Shown here: piece after piece, positions 48,558-59,188 of the stretch
How positions within the stretch are numbered: the first letter of the stretch is position 1
How the letters are laid out: each line of letters starts with the position of its first letter
Assembly: GCA_907165135.1 (NCBI GenBank)
Contig: OU015568.1
Span: 4,534,501-4,598,500 of the forward strand
Source of the DNA: Oikopleura dioica
Lineage: Eukaryota > Chordata > Appendicularia > Copelata > Oikopleuridae
Length of the DNA: 64,000 bases
Direction of reading: 5' to 3'
Position numbers and translations under genes: made by a program
Notes under the pieces: generated by a model
What the model was told of the DNA's origin: nothing
The model's input: only the letters and a program-made list of their open reading frames with translations
Database searches by the model: none

Positions 48558-49100
48558 ATGAATTTGAGCTTCTTTCTTTTTGCTTTGAGCTCTGCAAACT
48601 CTCTTGGCCAGTTTTCGGGCTTTGAGCCGCGATCTATCGAGGTAAACTTGAGAGAAAATTCAATGGTAAAATATGATCTGAATTCATATACAATTTAGAG
48701 CGAGGAAGATTTTTTCCAAGCGTTGTCTAAACTGGCGGATATGCGAATGGGTAAGTCTAATTACCGCGATTCTCAAAGCTGCCCGACCGAATTTCGCTGG
48801 AATTGAAATTCTTCCCGAAATGACTTCAGAATTGAAATTCATTTCAGTCTGAAGTTCAGAAAGTCGAAAAGCTGCCTGCGGCTCTCAGTAAAATATAACG
48901 GAAAAGCCGCGCGAAGCGCGGCTTAAATATTTTACTTGAAGCCGCAGGCGGCTTCTCGAATTTCCGTAGTTTTTTCGAAAAGAACCGGAATTCCAGCGAA
49001 AATCAGTCGGGCAGATAGGAGAATCGCGATCGAGTATAAAAGCATAAAACATTCAATAGAAAAGAAGCCGCGAAGAATTGTCATCCCGACACTTTTCTAG
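48558..49100 (+). CDS. Tiny secreted peptide precursor, copy 1
   Basis: Exons 48558-48641, 48699-48750, 49060-49100; 58 aa. A signal peptide (MNLSFFLFALSSANS) is followed by a ~42-residue mature region: GFEPRSIE, the acidic segment EEDFFQALSKLADM and a basic C-terminus KKPRRIVIPTLF. The third exon is reached across a 309-nt intron holding a hairpin MITE. The second gene, 200 bp downstream, has the same signal/FEP/EDFF-ALS-LAD/IV-TLF layout and exons 2 and 3 of identical length (52 and 41 nt), which strongly supports both models. The family is unknown to me. A secreted peptide (hormone-, antimicrobial- or matrix-type) is plausible; no function is assigned. A TATA box is present at 48502. Confidence 0.75.
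48765..49029. mobile_element. TIR/hairpin element in the peptide gene intron
   Basis: CGCGATTCTCAAAGCTGCCC at the left and GGGCAGATAGGAGAATCGCG at the right are inverted, with further inverted AATTTCGCTGGAATTGAAAT/TTCCAGCGAAAAT inside. The core is a GAAAAGCTGCCTGCGGCTCT...GAAGCCGCAGGCGGCTTCTC hairpin of the family seen at 1563-1806. Confidence 0.65.
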
Positions 49101-49303
49101 GACGAAAACCTTTTATTCTCAATTCATTTCTTCTCACTCAATAAACGCACATTTTATACATAAAATATTTGACAATCCGGGGCATTAGACAGAGAAATCC
49201 ACAGATAAATCCGTTATTTATGGCATTTTACTGACATTCTTCTTGGCATACGAGCGGTATCATCTTTTTCGATCCAGAGCAGTCTAAAATTGAGACAGAA
49301 AGG

Positions 49304-49557
49304 ATGAAGATCAGCATTTTTCTGAGCATTTTTGCCAGTGCTTTTGGAAAGTTTCGAGCTTTTGAACCCCACCCAATCAAGGTAAGAAAGAAGCAATTTC
49401 AGAAACAGATAGGAAATTTTAAAGAACCAGGAAGATTTTTTCGAAGCCTTGTCTCATTTGGCAGATATCCATATCAGTAAGTAATCTTGTCAATTCTGAG
49501 ACTAATCGATTCTTAGAGCATAGACCGGACAAAATTGTCATGAAAACTCTCTTCTAG
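49304..49557 (+). CDS. Tiny secreted peptide precursor, copy 2
   Basis: Exons 49304-49381, 49425-49476, 49517-49557; 56 aa. Signal peptide MKISIFLSIFASAFG, then FRAFEPHPIK, QEDFFEALSHLADIHI and the C-terminus KHRPDKIVMKTLF. Introns are 43 and 40 nt, GT-AG. Positions conserved with copy 1 are FEP, I, EDFF, ALS, LAD, P, IV and the terminal TLF. The different signal peptides and charge pattern suggest an old duplication kept by selection. Family and role unknown. Confidence 0.75.
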
Positions 49558-49572
49558 TTGATTCCTGGTTTT

Positions 49573-49675
49573 GGGGTCGGCAACCTGTGTAGAAAACCTG
49601 AGTCAGGGTCTCCGGCTTTTCATGAAAGATCTTTCAGACCCTGACTCAGGCTTTTTACACAGGTGACCAAGCCCA
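49573..49675. mobile_element. CCTGAGTCAGGGTC-family MITE
   Basis: GGCAACCTGTGTAGAAAACC then TGAGTCAGGGTCTC, and CAGACCCTGACTCAGGCTTT then TTACACAGGTGACCAAGC. A compact 103-bp copy between the second peptide gene and the secreted protein gene downstream. Confidence 0.75.
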
Positions 49676-49736
49676 GCCCTGATTTCTCCGTCAATAAACA
49701 CAAAGAATAATCAGCAATATAGTAGCGTCTTTTTAT

Positions 49737-50534
49737 TTACATGCAGTAGGCAAATTCAAGTTCGTCAAAAAGATTGTCAATTTCGACAACCAGTTTTTGA
49801 TGCTTCTTGTCGAGTTTTCTGTGGTAGTTAAAGTTGTGCACGCTGGACCAATTTTTCAAGACATTCGTGAATACCAGGGCTTTTTCGCAGTTGTTTGAAG
49901 CTTCCATGATTGGGCTAGAAATGGTTAAAAGTCTGTGCTTTTCGAAAAGACTTACAATTCAAGTGCTTCAGTAAGAGCAAAGCCTTTTTTGATTTTCTTG
50001 TTGTAATCACGAAGGAGTCGTTTTTTGATGTAATTGACGTTGTCGACGATAAACTCATCATCAGCCCAGAGGGATTCAGCCCAAGAAGAAGTCAGTCTAT
50101 CCAACTCATCAATTGGGTCTTTCAGAGCGCTAAAAGATGGCTTTTCTTACTGGTCCCTCTTGAGTTTTGATTCAATACCTTGGCTCGCAGCAATATCGAA
50201 TCTGATGCTGCCCATTGCCCAAATCTTTCGACTCGAACCAGTCTGGAATCTCCGCCCTTGTTACCTCTCCTGATCGCGAAGAAAGCTCCTCATTCATCTG
50301 GTCAAAGGCGCCAGCGCAAACTGTCGATCGCATTTCTTCGTTCATGAAGTTCACCACAATATTCGAATTTTGAACCAGCGCGAAAGAATAAAAACGAGCG
50401 TTTTCAAAGTTGGACGGTTGTTGGTGAATGCTTGTGTCGAAGGCAAAATCGCAGGTTGCATTGTGGTCGGCGAGGAGGTTTTTGATTGAGGAGGCAAACG
50501 AGAGGCCTGCTCCGAAAACACAAATTATTTTCAT
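49737..50534 (-). CDS. Secreted helical protein, unrecognised
   Basis: Exons 50534-50180, 50145-49956, 49914-49737; 240 aa. MKIICVFGAGLSFASS looks like a signal peptide. The body is polar with few Cys (NATCDF, STVCAG, RYCCEP, NNCEKA, AYCM), and the C-terminal half appears helical (DEFIVDNVNYIKKRLLRDYN, KKIKKGFALTEALEF, LDKKHQKLVVEIDNLFDELE). The first intron keeps the frame only with a GG donor (CCAA|GGTATT...GTAAG|AAAAGCC), i.e. GG-AG. No family assigned. Confidence 0.75.
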
Positions 50535-51466
50535 GCTTTTTTTGTCAAGTTTTTTCTTAACAATAATTTTCCACGTTTTCAGACAGTGGGCTATTTATAG
50601 ATCGCGAAGATGTAAAATTTAATGATGGCGCTGCTTGAATTTCACGCTTTGAATTGAAGCCATGTTACATGGCCCATCATGAACATTGTTCTTTCCGGCC
50701 TTCGATAATTTTTTTCGAGAAATTAATGCACGCGTAGCGTCTTTACCGATCATTTTCTGCGTCATTTGCATATCATTTTTCTGCTTATACAACGATTAAA
50801 GGTCTTTTTTGAACGAAATTTAGCCCTAATTAGCTAACTGATTCGCTAATTATCAACTTATGAACATAAGCATTGCTCATTAAAATCTTGATTTATATCT
50901 CCGATAAACCCGGTTCATTGTGAATCGGAAAGTGTCAGTGCCAGTAAAGAACTCAGAAGCGCTGAAGTTCAGAAAGACTAAATCACTCTTTTTTATCCTT
51001 CATATTTTCCAGTATTCTTCTTTCTTCCATCATTTCGGAGGACTCACGCTTCTTTCCCACGCAGTCGGAGGAGCGCAGCGCACGCAAAAGAGAAATCACT
51101 TTCGCAAAATTTAATGAAAAATTCTAAAATTAGAATTCAGTAGCACTAGAATTTCTTCTTTCATGAGAATTTTAAGTACAGGAAAAATATTAAACAAATA
51201 CCGAGAGAAGAAAAAATAAAGAATTGACAAATAGAAAAATTATAATTTATAATCGATATTTATAAAATATCTCCGCTATTAGCTTGAAGCGTCCCTTGAA
51301 CTTGTCTTTTCAATCCCTTCTTTCTTGTATACGAGCCATCATAAATCGAAAATCAATATTTTCTGATTAACTACGAGTAGTCAACTCCCTATTCGCCTGT
51401 TTCTAAATTTTTCAACACCTCCTTTTTCTCCCTCTTCATCACTTTTTATTCAGAAAAAGTGCAGAA
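50535..51466. promoter_or_regulatory. Divergent spacer between secreted gene and alpha-SNAP
   Basis: About 930 bp, AT-rich. No repeat pair or RNA recognised. A tract TTTTTCTCCC...TTTTTATTCAG ends 15 nt before the alpha-SNAP ATG and could be a trans-splice acceptor. Confidence 0.4.
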
Positions 51467-54400
51467 ATGAGCGATCCACAGAAATTAAAAGAAGAAGCAG
51501 ACAAATTAGCATCTTCCTCTGGCGGATTTCTTTCGAAGATCTTTGGGGGCGGAAACAAATTGGAAGAAGCATGCGAACTTTATACTCAAGGTGAATTTTT
51601 TACAAAATTGCAAAAAAGAAAACCGGAATTTTATTTTTCAGTATGAGTTCAGCAACTTCTGTAGAAAACCTAAGTGAGGGCCCCCGTTTTGGCCATTTTC
51701 AACTGGAAATTCAGCCGATTTGGGCAGATGAATTGGGGCGTATAATAGCTCTACGGATAGCCCAGGTGCTGATGAATTACCATAAGAATTTTTTGGGCAG
51801 AAAATTTCTTTTCGAGTTATCACTATATTCTGAAAGCCCGCATCAGAATTAGTGGATTCCCAAATTTCTAGCGCCTAATGACGTCATTATGACGTCATTA
51901 ATGATGATTTAAGGTTAAAAAAAGGCCCCAAATGATGAAACTTTTTAACCGTTTTTGACATGGATTTTGTTTGAAATTCATTTTTTTCTTTTTAGAATCT
52001 TGTTCAGCACGAAATACTGAACAATCACCCAGCAATATTTCATCGAACCGACCGGTTTTATTTTTAACCGGCGAAATTACCGGTCGGTTAACTACGATAT
52101 CGGACGGTTTAATGTCGGGTGATTATTCAGTTTTTCATGCTGAACAATATTCTGAAAAGAAAAACACGAATTTCAAACAAGAACCCTCTCAAAAACGGTT
52201 AAAAAGTTTTGCCTATCTTGATGATAAAATCATCTTTTCTGACGTCATAATGACGTCATCGGGCGCTAGAATTTTGGGAATCCACTTATTCTGATATGGG
52301 CTTTCAGAATAAAGTGATAACTCGCAAAAAAAATTTTCGGCCAAAAAATTCTTATGGTAATTCATCTGCTATCCGCTATTCTCTAGTACAGATAAGTTTT
52401 TTGCTCAAGGCAAACCTTCCACTAGGAGGCGTCAAAGTTCGAAAATTTCGAAAAAGGGCCATTTTAGGCTATTTTTGACTCGAAATTCAGCCGACTTGGG
52501 CTTAGATAAACACGATCTAAAAACAGATACAGATAGGATGAAGCCTAATCTTTGATTTCTAGTACAGAGAATTTATTTGGTCAAGTAATAAAAAAATTTC
52601 TTTAAGAACAACCAAATGTACCCATTTATGGCGATTTTTAGTGTTTTTTTGCTCTCTTGCGCCAATATAAGGCTGATATTTCTAGTGCGGTTATAATATT
52701 CTTTTCCAGTGCGTTCTAAGCTGTCGATTGACCCCTTATATGTCTTATTTCGATGACATTGAAAAACCGAAAAAACATCTGATTTTTACGCTAAGTACAA
52801 TTTACATGCATTTTTGAAATCTTTGAAGGCTTATATTTTGAGGAAAGATGTTCGTAAAGGGGTCAAATGATACATCAAAATGATCCTCAGAACACGAGGA
52901 ATCTGAAAATACCAAATATAGACCCTTATCAAATACTTGAAAAAACAGGGGGGGATCCCTTAAGGGTGTCCCCAACGATTTTTTTAAAACAGGCTATACT
53001 TTGAGCTATTTTTTAGAGGACTTCCTGAAGGCTTTTCGGCTAAAAGAAATATATTCATTATTATTTAGACCCTTTTCTATGCCATAAATTTGGCAGAATT
53101 TTGAAATTGTAATCTTTTAATCCCCTACCGCTTCTTCAAAGAGTTCTGATTTTTCTATTCTGACCAATCTTTGAGATCGTTTTTCTCGAGTTCTACAAAT
53201 TCAATTTTTAAATTTCGACCAGATCCTGATTCCTTGAACGCTCCTCTATGCCATAAATTTGACGGATTTTTAAAATTTATCTGTATGCATCAGATACGAT
53301 GCATTCTTTGAAGTAACGATTTTGCTGAAGTTTGAGCTCGATTCTAGCGCTGTTCCTGAAATTCAATTTTTCTCATTTTTACAGGGATAATAGTTTGATC
53401 TTTTTTCAATCTCCCGGTACGCTCAGATTTTGCGTTGATAAGACCCTTAATCCCTTTTCCGGCGCCAAAGTGCAGGTGTTTGCGACTTTTGGCGCACTGT
53501 TTGAAAGTGAAAAATTTGTGCTATCGTATTGATATAGGTATCATTGAATAGAGAATTTTTCAAGCTCTCAGAAAATATACAGGTCGATATATAAAATCGA
53601 AAGTTTGAAAATGACACTTTTTACAGTGCATTTCTATCGAGCCGTAATGCATTAGCGCTGTCAAAGAAACAGTAATATCTCGAGAATCAGATGAGATATT
53701 TCAGATCTGAAAAAAGCTCTAGAATCAGCTTCCTTTAATTAACTCAAAAAAATTTGGTCATCAGACTAAGATTAGTCGAATCCGATCATTGGGGACACCC
53801 TTAAAATGCGTTTTCTGGATCCTGACTCAGGTTTTCTACACAGGTTGCTGAGCCAAAATAAAAGATAAACTTGCGGTGATTTTAAAATGCAATTGAAGCC
53901 GCGCTCGTCGCGGCTCTTTTTGCTGTTTTACTCGAAGCCGCAAGCGGCTTCTCGATTGATAAACTAACGCCATTTTTCAGCCGGTTCTCGTTTCAAAATC
54001 GCGCAAAGCTGGAGTGACGCTGGGGAAATGTACGAGAAAGCAGCAACAATCCAGCTCGAAAAGCTGCAAAACCGCCACGAAGCCGCGCAAAATCTCGTCG
54101 AAGCTGGCAACTGTTGGCGAAAAGCAGAGCCCAAGCGCGCTTCTCATTGCCTCTCCCGTGCCATCGAAGTGTACATTGATCTTGGGCGGGTTAATTTGGT
54201 GGCGAAGCAGCATGTAACGCTCGGGGAAATTTGGGAAGCAGAAGCAGAAATGGCGGAAACGGCGATTGAACATTACACGAAAGCGGCGCAGATTTTCAGA
54301 GGAGAGGAGCAACAAAGTCAGGTACCGTTGGAACCTTTACCTCAAAATCAACAGCCATTTTTCAACCCTTGATGCCTCATTTTAGACCTCTATTCATTCA

Positions 54401-54994
54401 AATTTAGGCGAATAAATGCGACCTAAAAGCTGCTTCCATGTACGCATCGAACAAACAGTACGAAGAAGCCACGCATATCTTCGAAAAGGTAAAACTTCTT
54501 TATCATCGAGCACCCCCTTAAAACTCCCCTCCCAGGTCGCTATGAGTGCATGTGAAACGCCCCTGCTAAAATACTCCGCAAAAGAATATTTCTTCAAAGC
54601 CGCCCTTTGCCGATTTTGCCTAAACACCGACGACGCTAGAAATGCCATCGAAAGGTACGCTATCTTTCGTTTTCCCAGCAATCATTTCTTTCAGATACGA
54701 GGGTGTTTTCCCAACTTTCATCGATACAAGAGAAGCAGCGCTCTTGAAGGAACTTCTTGAAGCAGCGGAAAAGAACAACATTGATGATTATACCGACGCT
54801 GTCAAAAAGTAAGTCGCGAAAAAACGCTCCATAACGAATTCTTCTTTACAGGTACGATTCTGTATCGAGAATTGACACTTGGCTCACCGCGATTCTCCTG
54901 GCTATCAAAAAGCGTCTCCAGTCCACGGACGGTAAGGCCCTCCTTTCTTTAATTCAAGTTATGCTAAACCTTTCCAGAAGCTGATATTCTCTGA
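51467..54994 (+). CDS. napa: Alpha-SNAP (soluble NSF attachment protein)
   Basis: Exons: 51467-51590, 53981-54321, 54408-54488, 54536-54654, 54695-54808, 54852-54931, 54978-54994 (291 aa, the usual length is ~295). It recruits NSF to SNARE complexes for disassembly after membrane fusion, in the cytosol. The N-terminus includes KLASSSGGFLSKIFGGGNK. TPR-like helices follow: FKIAQSWSDAGEMYEKAA, HEAAQNLVEAGNCWRKAEP, AIEVYIDLGRVNLVAKQH and AAQIFRGEEQQSQANKCDLK. The C-terminus has YDSVSRIDTWLTAILLAIKK and ends EADIL. All motifs are classical. The oddity is intron 1, 2390 nt long, made almost entirely of nested inverted-repeat elements. Confidence 0.97.
51651..53860. mobile_element. Composite nested MITE filling alpha-SNAP intron 1
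   Basis: The outermost TIR is of the CCTGAGTCAGGGTC family: TCAGCAACTTCTGTAGAAAA at 51651 and CCTGACTCAGGTTTTCTACA then CAGGTTGCTGAG at 53821-53857. Between them lies an element with ends GTGGATTCCCAAATTTCTAG (51853) and GCGCTAGAATTTTGGGAATC then CAC (to 52286). This in turn encloses one with ends TGTTCAGCACGAAATACTGA (about 52002) and AGTTTTTCATGCTGAACA (to about 52146). A GAAGCCGC hairpin (53884-53958) lies just downstream in the same intron. Confidence 0.65.
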
Positions 54995-55307
54995 AAAGAA
55001 TCCCCACTTTCTCAACTTCAAGAAGAAAAAATCCTTCCGTTCCTCCAACAACCTCGTCATTTTTTTCAAACCTTATTCATACCACTATTCTACCACGCAT
55101 TCATATTACTACTTTTTCGTTCTAAAAAACCAAAAAAATTCTTCATGTTCTGATCTGTTCAATCATTTTTCTTTCGTTTCAAACCAGATACAGTACGGGA
55201 CTATACAGGAATGAATAGATACTGTGCCATTTTCCATTTTTATCAGGGAAAAAATGGGTTCCTTATGTACTGAAATCCAGCAAGCTTTTAGTAATTAACT
55301 ATCTCCT

Positions 55308-55408
55308 AGGCTCGCAAACCTGTGTTAAAAACCTGAGTCAGCTACGCGGCGTTCTCAGGAGCTCTTTCAAGGCCCTGACTCAGGTTCTTACACAGATTTC
55401 CGAGTCCA
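55308..55408. mobile_element. CCTGAGTCAGGGTC-family MITE
   Basis: GGCTCGCAAACCTGTGTTAA then AAACCTGAGTCAG, and GCCCTGACTCAGGTTCTTAC then ACAGATTTCCGAGTCC. A 100-bp copy in the spacer between alpha-SNAP and the coiled-coil gene. The rest of 54995-55546 shows no other feature. Confidence 0.7.
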
Positions 55409-55532
55409 GTTAAAATGAGAACTTCGTTTTTTTGTTCAAAATTATATCGATGCAATATGACAACTATTCCTTTTTTTCTATCTACCTGTGTGTAGTAATT
55501 ATAACATCCTATCAAAAACGCGCTAGAATTTT

Positions 55533-55542
55533 CCTCTTTCAG
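55533..55542 (+). promoter_or_regulatory. Candidate trans-splice acceptor
   Basis: TCCTCTTTCAG ends four bases before the ATG at 55547, leaving no room for an ordinary 5' leader exon boundary inside this gene. A spliced-leader addition site is a natural reading in a larvacean. A similar ATTTTTTTTAG lies 11 nt before the PPM1G start at 57042. Confidence 0.45.
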
Positions 55543-55546
55543 TCAA

Positions 55547-56934
55547 ATGCCCAGCGGTAGCATTTCCGGCCAATCCTTCCGAACCAGCTATGATTTGGAA
55601 ACCAACGCGTCGACTGTTTTTACCGAAGTTGACGTGGACGCCCTCACGACAGATGAGATTCTAGAGCAAGTGCAGCTGATGAAAGACGACCTCGCCTTCC
55701 TCTCGAAAGAGCTACTCTTCTTGGAAACATTTGCGGAAAAGATTAACCTGGATGGAATACTCCCAACATCAGAAATCGTCGAAAGAACCAGCTCGAGAAA
55801 GAAAAAACGTGGTGAACCGAAGAAAGAAAAGCTTAATTTTGCCCAAAAAATTGAGATCACGATAAGATTGCAAAACGACCTCCTCGGGGAAATGCAAAAA
55901 GTGGAGAAGGCGCATATCTTGGCGAAAGAGCAAATCGAATGCGAAATGAAACAGCTGGAAGAAAGACTCCTCGACATTCACAAGCACGAGTTCGAATTTG
56001 ACCGAGCCGTGACCAGTGTAAAAGGATTTTTGGCTTTTCAAAATTGAAAATCTCTAGAATACGAGTCCAGTATTGTTTCTCCGGCAGTAGGTAGCCAGTT
56101 TATATTTGAAAAGCCAAGAAAAGATGACAAAGGTAAGCGAAATGGGGACAAGTTCATCCGCTTCGAGCAGGATCGTCTTGAAAAACAAGATCTTCAAATC
56201 GGAAAGCTCAAACTTAAACTTCAATCAAACAAAGTTCGAAATCCAAAGAATCAAATCAGTAATCATTTTTTTCAGGAAAACTTGCGACGAGCGAACCACA
56301 GTCTCAAATCAAAGGAGGAATCTGGCGAGACAATGACGAAGATCGACTTTGATCAGCTCGAAATTGAAAATACCGAGTACCAGATCTCCCTTGACGAGAA
56401 AAATAAAGAAATGATTCAGGTAAAAAAATCTTTCTGAAAAAGAAAGTTTGACACTTTTACTAAGGCGAAAATGAAAGCTGGTCGACTGAACGACTCGCTT
56501 CTCAAAAGAAAAACTGATCTGGCAGCGGCTCTCAAGCTTCAAGGTAAATTAACTGACCTTAATCGCTAGAAATTGATCTTCTTTTGCAGTGAAGCTGCAG
56601 CAGCGAGTTTTGAGCATCGTTTCCGACCGAGAAAAGGTTGAAAAGGAATCTCAACTCGTCAAGAAAGACATCGAAAAGCAACGAGAAGGACTTCGAGGCA
56701 TCCGGACTGAGATGAAGTCCTACACCGTGCCGGAAGTCTACGACTATATCAAGCAGTCGCAAGAGACTGATGCGGTAAGACACCCGCGTTTCTTTCTCCC
56801 TTCATTCTTTATTATCTTTCTAGCTTGAAAAAGAACTCTACGAGTGGAAAAGAAAAGTCGCCATCGCCGAAGGAGCCAACAAATCCCTCCGTAGCCAGCT
56901 TCATGCCGCTCAATCTCCCGTGAAAAAGCGCTAG
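55547..56934 (+). CDS. CCDC113/CFAP263-like ciliary coiled-coil protein
   Basis: Exons: 55547-56015, 56058-56419, 56465-56543, 56590-56774, 56824-56934 (401 aa). Nearly the whole protein is charged coiled coil. The segment SLKSKEESGETMTKIDFDQL then EIEN, the later MKAGRLNDSLLKRK and the C-terminal MKSYTVPEVYDYIKQSQETD with YEWKRKVAIAEGANKSLR match the DUF4201 region shared by CCDC113/CFAP263 and CCDC96. Those proteins sit at the base of axonemal structures of motile cilia. Subfamily assignment is tentative. Only 107 bp separate its stop from the PPM1G start, on the same strand. Confidence 0.75.
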
Positions 56935-57041
56935 AATCAACAATCTACCCTAGCTGCTCCATTTTAAACTTACTTTACTGATCTTCTCCCTTCGATATAT
57001 AGTTTTCTATTTAATAAACTATTTTTTTTAGAAATCGTGAA

Positions 57042-59188
57042 ATGGGCTGTTATCTACCAAAGCCCAAGACAGAAACAGACCTCGAAGACCTAGAAGGATG
57101 TGGCCTCCGAGTCTCAGCGGGTGCGATGCAAGGATGGAGAATCACTCAAGAAGATGCGCATAATGCTATTGTAAGTCCCTATTAGGGAACCTATTCTGGG
57201 CTCGGGAATCTTATCTTCGCGACTTTCTATTTACACCGGGTATTAAACCCGATCAAATCTTACTGATCGAGTAGTTCTGTTTGTAAAATTTGTTCTAGTT
57301 AGAGCTGATGAAGGATATTTCATTGTTTGCGGTTTACGATGGCCACGGTGGTCATGAAGTAGCAGAGTGGACTGGAGAGCATCTCCCAAAGTCGATTGTC
57401 GAGAAGTTTAAAGACATCAACACGGATGATGTGGAAGAAATAAAGGAGGCATTGAGCATTATCTTCCATGCGCACGGTGGGTTTTTAGAGACGATGTTTT
57501 TCATAAAGCATTTTTCTGACAAATAGACAAGCGAATAACGGACAAAGAAGTGGTCAAAAAGCTCCATGAGATCGCGAAGAAAGATTGCCCAATGCTACGA
57601 GACGAGGAGGAGATGCAAGACGAGGTTAATGAGCTGAATTTGGACATGGAATTGTCGCGAGAAGAGCTTATTGCGAAGTATGGAGGGCCAGGAACCCCAG
57701 TTGGCTTTGAATTGCCGGAGGATGCGTCTGGAGAGGGATCGGTAAAAAGAAAGAATAGAGGAAATAATGATAATTTTCTTCAGTCGGAGGGTATGAAAAA
57801 AGATGCCATAGCACTTGCCCTGGCGATGTGGGAAGAAGCATGCGAGAATGAATCTGATGGATCAGAGGAAGAAGACGAAGAGGCCGAAGATCAAAACGGA
57901 GAAACGGGTGGAAACCCTGTGGCAAAGAGTGAAAGCGATCCGAAAATCGAAAATCTCGATGTCAAGGAAGAGGAAAAAGAGGCAGGGGAAGTCAAGGAAG
58001 TCTCTGAGGACGGCGACGGACGAGCACAAAAACGACGAGCGGAGGAATCTTCTAGCAGCGTTGAGTTTGACTACGTCCCTCCGGCAAGAAAATCCAGAAC
58101 GGAATTATCCGCTGAAGAGCGACAAAAACGCCTTGCGTAAGTTTCCAATTTTGAAATATTGAAGTTTTTAATGAAACTTGTAGCGAGGCAAACAACGAAG
58201 ATGGAGAAGGCGGCGTCGTCTTTGAAGATCATTCCGACGCAAGCTCGACCGACTCTGAAAACTCAGACTACCAGGACATTCCGGAAATAGATCAAAACGC
58301 GGCGAACCAAGAAATTTGTGGACAGGACTCTGGCTGCACCGCTGTGGTCACACTCGTCAATGTATTTTTCTACCCCTTTCATTTCCCTATTGAATCCCTC
58401 TTTCTTTAGCACAAGACGAAGAAGATCATCACAGCAAATATCGGTGATTCCCGAGGAGTTCTTTCTCGCGGCGGGAAAGCTATTGAGCTTTCTTTCGACC
58501 ACAAACCAGAGGATGAAGAGGAGCTCTCGCGAATAAAAGCTGCTGGTGGTTTTCTTACCCGTAAGTTCTTGATTCGTTGTACTCCTCGTTGATTTCATTG
58601 ATTTAGCTGATGGACGAGTCAAAGGCGGGTTAAATCTTTCCCGAGCTTTTGGCGATCACCAATACAAGCAAAATCGAAAACTGCCCCTTTTTCAACAAAT
58701 GGTCACTGCCAAACCAGGTAAAAAAGAAGCGCTAGAATTTACCTTTGAACCGCTTGATTGGTAGATTTTACGGTGCATGACTGGACCGATGAGGACGAGT
58801 TCATGATCATCGCCTGCGACGGCATTTGGAACTCGATGACTTCTCAAGAAGGGGTCGAATTCGTCAGAGATCGAATCCAAAAGGATGTCAAAATGTCGGA
58901 AATTATTCAAGAGCTGTTTGACTTGATTCTAGCGCCCGATACTGATGGCCAAGGATTTCAAAAAGAATAATTAACGATCAATGGCTTCTCTTACAAAAAA
59001 GAGCCAAAAATAAGACCTGAAAAACTCATCTGAAATCCTCGGAAAAAAGTGATGGAACAGGGTGCGATAACATGACCTGTGTGATAGTAGACTTCAAGAA
59101 CGAAACGTACAACCCAGCAGCTGGCCAACCAGTCGTCTCAGAAAAAGTGGACTTCCCACAGTCGCAAGTTCCACGCGAATCTTCATGA
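57042..59188 (+). CDS. ppm1g: PP2C-family protein phosphatase PPM1G
   Basis: Exons: 57042-57170, 57299-57476, 57527-57741, 57784-58136, 58184-58361, 58410-58560, 58607-58717, 58765-58942, 59050-59188 (543 aa). It is a Mg/Mn-dependent Ser/Thr phosphatase of the nucleus, acting on splicing factors and histone-related substrates. [11 protein letters not shown] (a possible N-myristoylation start) is followed by [13 protein letters not shown] and [10 protein letters not shown] with metal-binding Asp. A long acidic insert typical of PPM1G ([18 protein letters not shown]) includes a basic stretch AQKRRAEES. Later come [37 protein letters not shown] and GTGCDNMTC. The 42-nt intron 57742-57783 keeps the frame if retained. 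The last intron (58943-59049) is non-canonical and flanked by TGATGG repeats. Confidence 0.95.
58943..59049 (+). mobile_element. TIR/TSD-bounded intron in PPM1G
   Basis: Direct repeat TGATGG at 58943-58948 and 59050-59055. Inside it, CCAAGGATTTCA at the left and TGAAATCCTCGG at the right form a 12-bp inverted repeat with one mismatch. Removing one repeat plus the interior restores [14 protein letters not shown], the expected PPM1G sequence. No GT-AG pairing does so. Confidence 0.7.
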
